Positions 1-8,317 of a stretch of 64,000 nt of DNA are shown one piece after another. Both the position numbers and the translations under genes were made by a program. The DNA is from Pseudotabrizicola alkalilacus (GTDB taxonomy: Bacteria; Pseudomonadota; Alphaproteobacteria; Rhodobacterales; Rhodobacteraceae), in contig NZ_QWEY01000002.1 in assembly GCF_003443995.1 (NCBI RefSeq), positions 1 through 64,000 of the forward strand. The letters run 5' to 3'. Within the stretch, counting starts at the first letter, position 1; each line of letters opens with the position of its first letter. The notes beneath the pieces were generated by a model that did not search any database, was not told the DNA's origin, and saw only the letters and a program-made list of their open reading frames with translations.

Positions 1-1
1 G

Positions 2-181
2 ATCCTGCGCATCATGCAGACCGAAGGTCAGGCGCTGTTGAAAGAAGGCATCGCAGAAAGCGCAGGTGATATTGATGTTGTCATGGTCACCGGCTTTGGG
101 TTTCCACGTCACAAAGGTGGGCCGATGTACATGGCGGCAAAGGGTCAGACCGACCTGACACAAAGGAGATATTCCGAATGA
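2..181 (+). CDS. 3-hydroxyacyl-CoA dehydrogenase/enoyl-CoA hydratase (FadB/FadJ type), C-terminal end only
   Basis: The window opens inside this gene; 59 codons and a TGA stop are visible. The tail carries a GFGFPRHKGGPMY stretch, which matches the conserved G-x-G-F-P-x-x-x-G-G-P motif near the C-terminus of bifunctional beta-oxidation proteins (FadB/FadJ/PaaH C-terminal 3-hydroxyacyl-CoA dehydrogenase domain). The stop overlaps the ATG of the next gene by 4 bases, so the two are translationally coupled. Family assignment rests on this short tail alone, so subfamily and substrate cannot be given. Confidence 0.6.
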   Translation: MLRIMQTEGQALLKEGIAESAGDIDVVMVTGFGFPRHKGGPMYMAAKGQTDLTQRRYSE

Positions 182-882
182 CAACCCTGGTGGCCGTTCC
201 CGGCATCATGTCTGATCACCGCACCTGGCAGGGCGTGATTGCCGCCATGACGCATCAATTTCAGTCTGTTCATGTCGCTGATACCGCCAGTGACGAAGCG
301 CTTGCGGCGATGGCTGCGCGGGCCTTGGGCGCGACCGAGGGCGATCTTGTCATCATGGCGCACTCGATGGGCGGCCGCGTCGCGATGGAAATGGGACGGC
401 AGGCCCCCGGTCGTATCCGTGCCATGGTGCTCAGCAGTACCGCTGCCGAACCCGCCGCGCCGGGCGAGTCGGAAAAGCGCTACGCCCGCATCGCCGAAGC
501 AAACGCCGGAATGGCGGCCTACGCCCGCCATTGGGCGCCAAAGGTGGTGTCAAAGGCGGGCGCCGAGAACGTCGGCCTGCTCAGCGCCATCCGTCAGATG
601 GTTGAAGACTGCCCGCCCGAGGTTCACGCCCGCCAGAACCTTGCGCTGCTGCACCGCCCCGATGCGCTGGCCTATCTGCCGCAGTTCACATTTCCGACGC
701 TTCTGATCACTGGCTCTGAAGATCATCTGTCAACCGAAGCGGTTCATGCCGAAATTGCCCGCGCCTTGCCCGATGCTGAATCGCAGATCGTGCCTGGCGG
801 CGGCCATCTGCTGACCTTTGAAAAACCAGCCGAGGTTGCGCAGGTGATTGATGACTGGCTGATGCGCCGGCAACTGAGTTAA
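178..882 (+). CDS. alpha/beta-fold hydrolase
   Basis: 234 aa, no signal peptide, cytoplasmic. It has the alpha/beta hydrolase layout: nucleophile elbow A-H-S-M-G-G with Ser63, acid in LITGSEDH (Asp near residue 182), and His in GGGHLLTF near residue 204. Its start overlaps the stop of the upstream FadB-type gene by 4 bases, which suggests a role in the same acyl-CoA catabolic operon, for example as a thioesterase or ester hydrolase. The substrate is not deducible. The catalytic triad is intact and the length is normal for the family. Confidence 0.8.
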   Translation: MTTLVAVPGIMSDHRTWQGVIAAMTHQFQSVHVADTASDEALAAMAARALGATEGDLVIMAHSMGGRVAMEMGRQAPGRIRAMVLSSTAAEPAAPGESEKRYARIAEANAGMAAYARHWAPKVVSKAGAENVGLLSAIRQMVEDCPPEVHARQNLALLHRPDALAYLPQFTFPTLLITGSEDHLSTEAVHAEIARALPDAESQIVPGGGHLLTFEKPAEVAQVIDDWLMRRQLS

Positions 883-940
883 CGCACAATCCCCCGGCTC
901 CGGCGGGCCAAACGTCGGGACCGGGGAGGGGGGATGGTCC

Positions 941-2587
941 TCAGCCCATCCCACCCGTCACATCTGCCGGACTGATCCCGGCAAAACCGATCCGCCCACA
1001 GAGCGCCGCGACCACCGCTTGCTGCATCGGCTTTATGGGCGAATATGCGTTCACAAAGGTCGGACAATCCGGCATGTGACAGGGTAAAAACGGTGTGCCG
1101 AGCGAGACATAGACCGTCGGCAGATAATGCCACAACCGCTCCATACTGGCCGGAAACGCGCCGTGCAGCCGCTCCCATTGCGGGCCGAGATGTTCTTTGC
1201 CCGACAACCCTTCTTCGGCCATCAGATACAGGCCGACATCATGCGCCGACGCGTCAATCGCGGCACCGGGCTGCAAACGTGTGATGACAAATCCCTCTGC
1301 TTCCAGCAGCGCGGCGATCTCCAGATCGGGCAGGGGGGAAGACGGGCTGCGCCGCCCGGTTGCCTCTGCCAGCAGTATGCGCCGGTGCCGCCGAGGATCA
1401 AGCGGTAACAGTTGCAGTCGGTCGCGCAGCAAAGTCACTGCCCCCTGAACCACCTCCTGCGTCCATTTCCGGTGTTCGTCTGTCCCCAGCAACTCTGCCC
1501 GCCGCTCCGGTCCGGGCAGGCCCGCATCGCGATGCAGACCCAGCGACGCTTTCAGCGCCAGAATGCGCAGCACCGCTTCATCCAGCCGCCGCGGGCTCAG
1601 CAATTCGCTTTTCAGCCCGGCCGCCAGATGCGCCAGATCCTCGTCAATGTTCAGCGGAAACAGCAGGATATCGCAGCCAGCTTCGATACATTGCGGCACG
1701 ATCTGGCTGCGCGGCCCTTGGGACCGAAACCCGTTCATCAGAGTCGCATCCGACACGATTGCCCCGTTATACCCCAACCCGTCGCGCAAAAGCCCCTGCA
1801 ACAGCGGCGCGCTCTGCGAGGCGGGCAGACCGGATGGGTCATGCGCAGGTAGTCGGATATGCCCCGCCATGATCACCCGCACATCGCGCGCAATCGCGGC
1901 TCTGAAGATCCGGCCAAAGCTGTTGTGCCACGCGGGCATCTCCATGGGATTGGTGGTTGTTACAAAATGCTGGTCGCGGTCATCCAGTCCGTCGCCGGGA
2001 AAATGCTTGACACAGGCCGCCATGCCATTGGCGTGCATCCCGTCAATATAGGCCGACATAAAGGTGATCGTCTTATCGCAATCGGCCGAAAAGCTGCGCG
2101 TGTTGACCACGTTTGACCGCGGGTTCAGCGGCAGATCGGCAACCGGCGTCCATGACAGATGGAAGCCCAGATACCCCGCCTCCCGCGCGGCGAGCGCGCC
2201 CATCCGCAAGGCGTTTTGCGGGTCGGATGTTGCCGCGACGGTCATCTGGTTGGGAAAGAGGGTTCCCGCCTTGACGCTCGCCTTCTCCGACAGTTCGAGG
2301 TCTGCCGTCAGCAGCGGTGGAACAAGCGCACCCTCGGTCAGGATTTGTGCCGATCCGCGCAGTTCATCTTCGGAAAAGCTGGGAAAACGGTGAACCCCGC
2401 CAAAGCCGCGCTGCGCCAGCTGCCGGGTCGCATCCTCAGAAAGATCGCGGCACATCGGTATCAGGATCTGGCACAGCTTTGCCGGCTCATCCAGCCGCGC
2501 AAAGGTCTCCTTCACCCAGTTCAGGGCTTGTGCATCCAGATGAAACGGGGCGCCGCGAAGCTGATCATCTGACAAGGCGTAGCTCAT
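941..2587 (-). CDS. glycoside hydrolase family 3, beta-N-acetylhexosaminidase (NagZ-like)
   Basis: 548 aa from the ATG at 2587, which is preceded by an AGGGAC ribosome site; an upstream in-frame ATG at 2668 has no such site. The N-terminal half has the NagZ-type GH3 signature K-H-F-P-G-D-G (residues 194-200) followed by D-x-x-D-x-H, the Asp/His dyad loop that NagZ enzymes use as general acid, and a VSDA segment with the likely nucleophile Asp280. The C-terminal ~200 residues form a second domain, as in two-domain NagZ enzymes of Gram-positives. No signal peptide is evident, so it probably acts in the cytoplasm on imported GlcNAc-containing disaccharides. It is divergent from a sugar ABC transporter. 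Exact substrate is inferred. Confidence 0.75.
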   Translation of the reverse strand: MSYALSDDQLRGAPFHLDAQALNWVKETFARLDEPAKLCQILIPMCRDLSEDATRQLAQRGFGGVHRFPSFSEDELRGSAQILTEGALVPPLLTADLELSEKASVKAGTLFPNQMTVAATSDPQNALRMGALAAREAGYLGFHLSWTPVADLPLNPRSNVVNTRSFSADCDKTITFMSAYIDGMHANGMAACVKHFPGDGLDDRDQHFVTTTNPMEMPAWHNSFGRIFRAAIARDVRVIMAGHIRLPAHDPSGLPASQSAPLLQGLLRDGLGYNGAIVSDATLMNGFRSQGPRSQIVPQCIEAGCDILLFPLNIDEDLAHLAAGLKSELLSPRRLDEAVLRILALKASLGLHRDAGLPGPERRAELLGTDEHRKWTQEVVQGAVTLLRDRLQLLPLDPRRHRRILLAEATGRRSPSSPLPDLEIAALLEAEGFVITRLQPGAAIDASAHDVGLYLMAEEGLSGKEHLGPQWERLHGAFPASMERLWHYLPTVYVSLGTPFLPCHMPDCPTFVNAYSPIKPMQQAVVAALCGRIGFAGISPADVTGGMG

Positions 2588-2690
2588 TCTGTCCCTTTCC
2601 CGTCTGCAGGTTCGAAGGATTGATCTGACGGTGAATCGCCAATGGGCGGAATCAGTACAATGATCCATCGCAGAGCATCACATTCCCAGT

Positions 2691-2706
2691 TGTGTATCCA
2701 TACACA
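2691..2706. promoter_or_regulatory. 16-bp palindrome, candidate GntR-type operator
   Basis: TGTGTAT-CC-ATACACA is a perfect 7-bp inverted repeat around a CC spacer, in the 325-bp region between the GH3 gene and the sugar ABC operon. The form resembles operators of GntR-family regulators. No regulator gene is adjacent in the window, so the binding protein is unknown. Confidence 0.45.
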
Positions 2707-2764
2707 TGATTGCAGATGCCAGGAGAACTATCTAAATGTTGGCGCTAACGTGAGTTTTTATCGC

Positions 2765-2779
2765 ATGATTTCAAATCAT
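2765..2779. promoter_or_regulatory. 15-bp palindrome (ATGATTT-C-AAATCAT)
   Basis: Perfect 7-bp arms around one base, between the GH3 gene and the sugar ABC operon. Its half site ATGATT recurs in the stem-loop at 2847-2872, which suggests binding of the same regulator at both places. Confidence 0.4.
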
Positions 2780-2846
2780 TAAACAATTTGTCCTTACTGG
2801 CCTAACCTTGACTACATTGACTGGAAAGTTTGACCTGATCACTTTC

Positions 2847-2872
2847 GATCAATCATCAAGCAATGATTGATC
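2847..2872. promoter_or_regulatory. inverted repeat upstream of the sugar-binding protein gene
   Basis: Perfect 10-bp arms GATCAATCAT (2847-2856) and ATGATTGATC (2863-2872) around the six bases CAAGCA, ending 40 bases before the ATG of the binding-protein gene. It can be an operator overlapping the promoter or leader, or an mRNA hairpin in the 5' untranslated region. Confidence 0.45.
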
Positions 2873-2912
2873 AAGATCACATACGAATGACCGTCCAACA
2901 CGGAGAGACGAC

Positions 2913-4148
2913 ATGCAGAAAGTTTGCCCGATGCTGCTGGGACTGGCGATGGCCGCTGGTCCTTTTCACGCCGCCCAAGCTGCTGATCTGGAGGTTACGC
3001 ATTGGTGGACCGCAGGTGCCGAAGCTGCGGCAATCCGCGTGATTGCGGAGGCGTTTGAGAAGACTGGCCACAACTGGATTGACGGGGCCATCGCCGGGGC
3101 GGGCGGCGTCGCCCGTCCACTGATTTCCAGCCGTATCACCGGCGGCGACCCGATGGGGGCCACACAATTCACGCATTCCAACGCAATGAATGAGTTGATT
3201 GAGGCAGGCTATATCCGCGATGTGACGGCATTGGCTGATGCAGGTGGCTGGCGTGAAGTGATTTTCCCGCCCTCGCTGCTCGACAGCTGCACCTCTGAGA
3301 GCAAGCTCTACTGCGTGCCGTCCAACATCCATTCGCAGCAATGGCTGTGGCTGAATACCAGCGTCTTTCTCGACAATGGGCTCGCGGTTCCCACCAACTG
3401 GCCAGAGTTTGTCGCCGCCGCGCCCAAACTGCGCGAGTTGGGGATCGTGCCGCTGGCACAGGGCCGTCAGGCCTGGCAGCAACAAGTCACCTTCAACGTG
3501 CTGATGGTCGGTCTGGGTGGCCCGGAAACCTATCTGCGGGTTTACCGCGATCATGACGCCGAGTTTGCCGCAGGACCGGAGGTTGCCGAAGTCTTTGCCG
3601 CCGCGGTTCATGCCCGCGACATGATGGTCGGCTCGAATGTGCAGGAATGGAACCTCGCTGCGCGCATGGTCACCGACGGCGCTGCCGCAGGGCAGATCAT
3701 GGGCGACTGGGTTCAGGGGGAATTCGAACAGGCGGGCAAGGTGATCGGCACCGACATCGCCTGCCTGCCCGGTCTGGGCGTGCATGAATACATCACCGCC
3801 ACCGGCGATGCCTTCTTCTTCCCCGTCAGCTCTGATGCCGGCACTGTTGAGGCGCAGGACGCGCTGGCCAATGTGTTGCTCTCACCTGAAGTGCAGGTCG
3901 AGTTCAATCGTGCCAAGGGAGCGCTGCCGGTCCGGTCTGACGTGGACATTTCCGGCGTCTCGCCCTGCATGAAGCGCGGACTTGAAATCCTCAGTTCCGG
4001 CAATGTGATCGAAAGCGTCAATACGCTCGTCTCACCGGACACGCTGGGGCGGGTTACTGATCTGGTGGTCGAATTCTTCAGCGACACCAGCTTCACGCCC
4101 GAAGAAGCGCAAGAAGAGTTCGCCAAAATCATCGCGACCGCTGACTGA
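2913..4148 (+). CDS. carbohydrate ABC transporter substrate-binding protein
   Basis: 411 aa with a Sec signal peptide (MQKVCPML...AAQA, cleavage near residue 23). The mature start ADLEVTHWWTAGAEAAA and the GGDPMGATQF region match the family 1 extracellular solute-binding proteins of the GtsA/glucose-mannose type in Proteobacteria. It would capture a sugar in the periplasm and deliver it to the two permeases that follow. An ATG preceded by GGAGAG fixes the start. A hairpin downstream (4166-4188) separates it from the permeases. The divergent GH3 hexosaminidase suggests an amino-sugar disaccharide as ligand, which is inference. Confidence 0.85.
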   Translation: MQKVCPMLLGLAMAAGPFHAAQAADLEVTHWWTAGAEAAAIRVIAEAFEKTGHNWIDGAIAGAGGVARPLISSRITGGDPMGATQFTHSNAMNELIEAGYIRDVTALADAGGWREVIFPPSLLDSCTSESKLYCVPSNIHSQQWLWLNTSVFLDNGLAVPTNWPEFVAAAPKLRELGIVPLAQGRQAWQQQVTFNVLMVGLGGPETYLRVYRDHDAEFAAGPEVAEVFAAAVHARDMMVGSNVQEWNLAARMVTDGAAAGQIMGDWVQGEFEQAGKVIGTDIACLPGLGVHEYITATGDAFFFPVSSDAGTVEAQDALANVLLSPEVQVEFNRAKGALPVRSDVDISGVSPCMKRGLEILSSGNVIESVNTLVSPDTLGRVTDLVVEFFSDTSFTPEEAQEEFAKIIATAD

Positions 4149-4165
4149 ACCCGTGTGACACGAAG

Positions 4166-4188
4166 CGGGGCCGCATATTGCAGCCCCG
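4166..4188 (+). terminator. intercistronic hairpin after the binding-protein gene
   Basis: Arms CGGGGC and GCCCCG around an 11-base loop, with no strong T run. Such hairpins after the first gene of ABC operons often cause partial termination or mRNA stabilisation, giving more binding protein than permease. Confidence 0.45.
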
Positions 4189-4220
4189 TTCTCCCAGCCT
4201 TTTGAACAGGGAAACATTCC

Positions 4221-5114
4221 ATGGCCCACACCGTAAGGCCGTCACGGCTATTGAAGAACCTGAATGCCAAGATCGCCGCCGTGCCAATGATGCTGACAGC
4301 CGTGGTTGTCTTCTTTGGCTTCACGCTCTGGACAGTGATCTTTTCCTTCACCAATTCCCGCATGTTGCCCCGGTCGGAATGGGTGGGCTTTGAGCAGTAC
4401 GAACGGCTCTGGTCCACGCGCCGCTGGCTGGTTTCCATCGAGAATCTGGCGATCTACGGCTTCCTGATGCTGGTGCTTTCCCTTGTGCTGGGATTTCTGC
4501 TTGCCGCCCTCCTCGATCAGCGTATCCGGTTCGAAGACGGCTTCCGCACGATCTTTCTTTATCCCTACGCGGTCAGCTTCATCGTCACCGGACTGGTCTG
4601 GCAGTGGCTTCTGGACCCGGAATACGGGCTGCAAAAGGCGGTGCGCAGCCTTGGCTTCACCAGCTTTACCCTCGATCCGCTTTATGATCCCAACCTTGTC
4701 ATCTACGGCGTGCTGATCGCCGGACTCTGGCATGGCAGCGGGCTGGTCATGTGCCTGATGCTCGCCGGTCTGCGCGGCATCGACGAAGACGTGTGGAAGG
4801 CCAGCCGGGTTGATGGCATCCCCGCATGGAAAACCTATCTCTTCATCGTCATCCCGATGATGCGCCCGGTTCTGGTCACAACCCTTGTGTTGGTCACCGC
4901 AGGCATCATCAAGCTGTATGATCTGATCATCGCCCAGACCGGCGGCGGCCCCGGCATCGCGTCCGAAGTACCTGCCAAGTTCGTATTCGACGCCATGTTC
5001 GTCTCACAAAATCTGGCGCAGGGCTTTGCCGCCTCGACCATGATGCTGGTCGCCGTGATCTTTGTGATCATCCCATGGGCCTATCTGGAATTCGGGGGCA
5101 AGAAAAATGGCTGA
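4221..5114 (+). CDS. carbohydrate ABC transporter permease (MalF/UgpA-like)
   Basis: 297 aa with six predicted membrane segments, the first near residues 22-42. The cytoplasmic EAA loop is present as EDVWKASRVDGIPAWKTYLF...IP near residues 190-215, the site that docks the ATPase. Length is normal for the MalF/UgpA class. It ends 8 bases inside the next permease gene, so the two subunits are coupled. It forms the heterodimeric channel with the next gene product in the inner membrane. Confidence 0.88.
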   Translation: MAHTVRPSRLLKNLNAKIAAVPMMLTAVVVFFGFTLWTVIFSFTNSRMLPRSEWVGFEQYERLWSTRRWLVSIENLAIYGFLMLVLSLVLGFLLAALLDQRIRFEDGFRTIFLYPYAVSFIVTGLVWQWLLDPEYGLQKAVRSLGFTSFTLDPLYDPNLVIYGVLIAGLWHGSGLVMCLMLAGLRGIDEDVWKASRVDGIPAWKTYLFIVIPMMRPVLVTTLVLVTAGIIKLYDLIIAQTGGGPGIASEVPAKFVFDAMFVSQNLAQGFAASTMMLVAVIFVIIPWAYLEFGGKKNG

Positions 5115-6033
5115 CGCAACCTTCACCCACACCACACCTCGCCGAATCTGGCCCGCCGACGCGGCTGGTCCCCGACCCCGCAAGCGGTTTTCGCAACGCA
5201 ATATTATCATCTACAGCCTGCTGGCCGTGCTGGCGCTGTATTATCTGCTGCCGCTCTATGTGATGATGGTGACCTCTCTCAAGGGGATGCCCGAAATCGC
5301 ATTGGGCAACATCTTTGCCCCGCCAACCGAGATCACGTTTGAGCCATGGGTCAAGGCATGGTCCACCGTCTGCACCGGGCTGAACTGTGACGGCCTGTCG
5401 CGCGGCTTCTGGAACTCGGTGAAGATCACCGTGCCGTCGGTGTTCTTTTCCATCGCCATCGCCTCGGTCAATGGCTACGCCCTGTCGCTCTGGCGCTTCA
5501 AGGGGGCCAATGTGTTCTTCACCATCCTGATCATCGGGGCCTTTATCCCCTATCAGGTGATGATCTACCCGATGGTGATCCTGCTGCGGGAAATCGGCAT
5601 TTACGGCGATCTGTCCGGGCTGGTGCTGGTGCATACCATCTTTGGCATGCCGATCCTGACCCTGCTGTTCCGCAACTACTTTTCCTCGGTGCCCGAGGAG
5701 TTGTTCAAGGCTGCGCGCGTCGATGGCGCAGGGTTCTGGGCAATCTATTTCCGCATCATGCTGCCGATGGCGCTGCCCATTCTGGTGGTTGCTGTCATCC
5801 TGCAAACCACCGCGATCTGGAACGATTTCCTGTTCGGGGTGATCTTCAGCCGGCCCACCAACTACCCCATGACAGTGCAGCTGAACAACATCGTCAACTC
5901 GGTGCAGGGGGTCAAGGAATACAACGTCAACATGGCGGCCACCCTGCTTTCGGCGCTGGTGCCTCTGACCATCTATCTCATCTCTGGCAAGCTCTTCGTG
6001 CGCGGGATCGCCGCTGGCGCGGTGAAAGGTTGA
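5107..6033 (+). CDS. carbohydrate ABC transporter permease (MalG/UgpE-like)
   Basis: 308 aa, six membrane segments after a ~35-residue polar N-terminus. The EAA loop reads EELFKAARVDGAGFWAIYFRIMLP, typical of the MalG class. It partners with the preceding permease. Its start overlaps the end of that gene by 8 bases, and the ATPase gene begins 5 bases after its stop. Substrate cannot be told from the permease. Confidence 0.88.
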   Translation: MADATFTHTTPRRIWPADAAGPRPRKRFSQRNIIIYSLLAVLALYYLLPLYVMMVTSLKGMPEIALGNIFAPPTEITFEPWVKAWSTVCTGLNCDGLSRGFWNSVKITVPSVFFSIAIASVNGYALSLWRFKGANVFFTILIIGAFIPYQVMIYPMVILLREIGIYGDLSGLVLVHTIFGMPILTLLFRNYFSSVPEELFKAARVDGAGFWAIYFRIMLPMALPILVVAVILQTTAIWNDFLFGVIFSRPTNYPMTVQLNNIVNSVQGVKEYNVNMAATLLSALVPLTIYLISGKLFVRGIAAGAVKG

Positions 6034-6038
6034 TAAAC

Positions 6039-7124
6039 ATGCAATCCAACGTCTCCATCAAGAACCTCCGGCTTGAGTATGGCCCTGTTGCCGTACTCAA
6101 GGATCTGGATCTCGACATCGGCAAGGGCGAATTCCTGGTGCTGCTCGGTTCGTCCGGCTGCGGTAAGTCCACCTTGCTGAACTGTATCGCCGGACTGCTG
6201 GAACCGACCGATGGCAGTATCTTCATCAATGGTCAGAACGTGACATGGGCCGAACCGTCCGAGCGTGGCATCGGCATGGTGTTCCAGTCTTACGCGCTTT
6301 ATCCGCAGATGACGGTGGAGGGGAACCTGACCTTTGGCCTGCGCAATGCCAAGGTGCCAAAGGATGAAATCAAGCGCCGCGTCGCCAAGGCGTCCGATAT
6401 GCTTCAGATCCAGCCGCTCTTGTCCCGCAAACCGGCTGCGCTTTCGGGAGGCCAGCGTCAGCGGGTCGCTATCGGCCGCGCTCTGGTGCGCGATGTCGAT
6501 GTGTTCCTGTTTGATGAGCCCCTGTCCAACCTTGATGCCAAACTGCGCGCCGAACTCCGGGTCGAAATCAAGCGTCTGCACCAGCGTCTTGGCAATACCA
6601 TGATCTATGTGACACATGATCAGGTGGAAGCGATGACTCTGGCCGATCGCATTGCGATCATGCGGGGCGGTGTGGTGCTGCAACTGGCCGCGCCAAAGGA
6701 AATCTACAACCGCCCCGCCCATAAATATGTCGCCGATTTCATCGGATCGCCCGCGATGAACTTCCTTGACGCGGTGATTGATCCGCGTGAGCCGCTAATT
6801 GCGCGGGCAGGCGATCTGGCGATCCCGCTGGAACATTATGATTTTGAACGCCACGGTCACACCGGCCCGGTCTGGTTCGGCATCCGCCCGGAAAACCTCG
6901 CGACCGGCGATGCCGCAAACAGCGCCCCGGTTCAGGTCGATCTGATTGCCGAACTTGTCGAACCGATGGGGGCAGAAACCCTGGTCTGGAGCACGCTTTT
7001 CGGCACGCCATTCAAGCTGCGGATGGACGGGCAGGCCCGGATCGAGGCAGGCGATGTTGTGCGGGTCGGTCTTGACCCCAAGTTGGCCTCGATCTTCGAC
7101 AAGTCCGATGAGCTTCGGGTATAA
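6039..7124 (+). CDS. sugar ABC transporter ATP-binding protein (UgpC/MsmK/MalK-like)
   Basis: 361 aa from the ATG at 6039; an in-frame TTG at 6030 would overlap the permease stop. Walker A GSSGCGKST, signature LSGGQRQRVAIGRAL, Walker B VFLFDEP, D-loop SNLDAKLR and the switch His in YVTHDQ are all intact. The C-terminal ~120 residues are the TOBE/regulatory domain usual in MalK-type ATPases. It powers the two permeases encoded just upstream. Confidence 0.9.
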   Translation: MQSNVSIKNLRLEYGPVAVLKDLDLDIGKGEFLVLLGSSGCGKSTLLNCIAGLLEPTDGSIFINGQNVTWAEPSERGIGMVFQSYALYPQMTVEGNLTFGLRNAKVPKDEIKRRVAKASDMLQIQPLLSRKPAALSGGQRQRVAIGRALVRDVDVFLFDEPLSNLDAKLRAELRVEIKRLHQRLGNTMIYVTHDQVEAMTLADRIAIMRGGVVLQLAAPKEIYNRPAHKYVADFIGSPAMNFLDAVIDPREPLIARAGDLAIPLEHYDFERHGHTGPVWFGIRPENLATGDAANSAPVQVDLIAELVEPMGAETLVWSTLFGTPFKLRMDGQARIEAGDVVRVGLDPKLASIFDKSDELRV

Positions 7125-7131
7125 TAAGGGC

Positions 7132-7152
7132 GCGGCGATGCAGTGTCGCCGC
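7132..7152 (+). terminator. hairpin after the sugar ABC operon
   Basis: Arms GCGGCGA and TCGCCGC around seven bases, 8 bases after the ATPase stop. No T run follows, so it is a weak terminator candidate at the end of the operon, ahead of the convergent abrB-like gene. Confidence 0.35.
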
Positions 7153-7261
7153 ACCTGACCGTGATCTTGGTCGGTCCTGCTCCGCCGGTTTTACCGGAAC
7201 AGGTTTGCCCGCGGCGTCCAACGCGACGAAGGTGAAATGGTCGGGCGTTCCTTTGGCACTG

Positions 7262-8317
7262 TCAGGCATTCCGGCGCGCCTCTGACCGGGCGATCAGGTG
7301 CACGATCCATGGAAGGTTCGGAATGAACAGAAAGATGCGAACCAGTTGAATTGCGGTGACAAGCGCAACCTCGGTTCCGAGAAACTTGGCGGTCAATGCC
7401 ATCTCTGTCACCCCACCGGGGGCAGAGCCCAGCACCAGCGCCTCCCAGTCGTAGCCTCCCAGATAAGCCATGGTGAGGGCGGCACCGGAAATGAGCATCA
7501 GAAGTGTCAGAGCGGCGAGTGACGTGGCCAGAATGTGCCCGTTGCCAGAGGTGAACAACTCGCGCCGAAAGGTGCTGCCCAGCCATGTGCCAAGCGCAAT
7601 CTGGGCCAAAGCCATGACCAGGGGCGGAAGAGAAGGCAAAGTCACGCCAAAGGCCGCGACCGCTGCCGACGCCGCCAACGGGCCAAGGAAAAAGGGATTG
7701 GCCAGCCGAAGCAGGCGAAACAGCAGCGCGCCCCCGATGGCAAGCGCCCCCAATGTCAGATGGCCGAGGCTGAAGCCCTGGGGCATCCCGGTGGCGCTGC
7801 GGTCGGGTATGCCGTCGATCAGATAGATTGAGATCGGTATCAGAAAGACGATCATCGCAATCCGCAGGGTCTGCGCCAGAACAACCGGGGCGGTGGCTAT
7901 CCCAAAGCGTTCGGCAATGACTGCAGCCTCGACTGGGCTGGTAGGAAAGGTGCTGACAAATGCCTGCGCCAGACGCATATCGGTGCATCGTGCCAGTGCG
8001 ACTGCCACCAGACTGGCGAGCACCCCACTGACCAGCGCCAGCCCCACGATCATCGGCGCGAGGTCCAGCAACGACGCAAAAGCTGCGGGTGTAAAGGTCA
8101 GGCCCACCTGTGCCGCGACGGTCATCTGGCCAAAGGGCCGCGTGCGCAGCGGCACTTTGAGCCGCCCCAGACCGCTGATATAGACGGCCGCAGCCAGCAG
8201 CAGAGGCCCGAGCATCCAGGGCAGAGGCAGGCCCAAGGCCATGAACCCCCAACCAGCCGCTGCCGATGCAGCATAAAGCGCTGCAAAGTAGGCGGCCTTT
8301 TGTGCGAACCCGATCAT
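7262..8317 (-). CDS. AbrB-family membrane protein (ammonia monooxygenase-like DUF)
   Basis: 351 aa with about nine to ten hydrophobic segments and the G-x-P-L-P-W-M-L-G-P-L motif near residues 30-40 that marks each half of AbrB-family (COG3180) proteins, which consist of a duplicated AbrB domain. Members are inner-membrane proteins of uncertain function, often found with TctABC genes and proposed to be transporters or regulators. It is the last gene of a three-gene operon and overlaps the preceding hydrolase gene by 4 bases. Confidence 0.75.
   Translation of the reverse strand: MIGFAQKAAYFAALYAASAAAGWGFMALGLPLPWMLGPLLLAAAVYISGLGRLKVPLRTRPFGQMTVAAQVGLTFTPAAFASLLDLAPMIVGLALVSGVLASLVAVALARCTDMRLAQAFVSTFPTSPVEAAVIAERFGIATAPVVLAQTLRIAMIVFLIPISIYLIDGIPDRSATGMPQGFSLGHLTLGALAIGGALLFRLLRLANPFFLGPLAASAAVAAFGVTLPSLPPLVMALAQIALGTWLGSTFRRELFTSGNGHILATSLAALTLLMLISGAALTMAYLGGYDWEALVLGSAPGGVTEMALTAKFLGTEVALVTAIQLVRIFLFIPNLPWIVHLIARSEARRNA

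Noticed and set aside
1360-2572. Several overlapping open frames on the plus strand
   Set aside because: They are antisense to the GH3 gene, Arg/Pro/Ala-rich and without family features.
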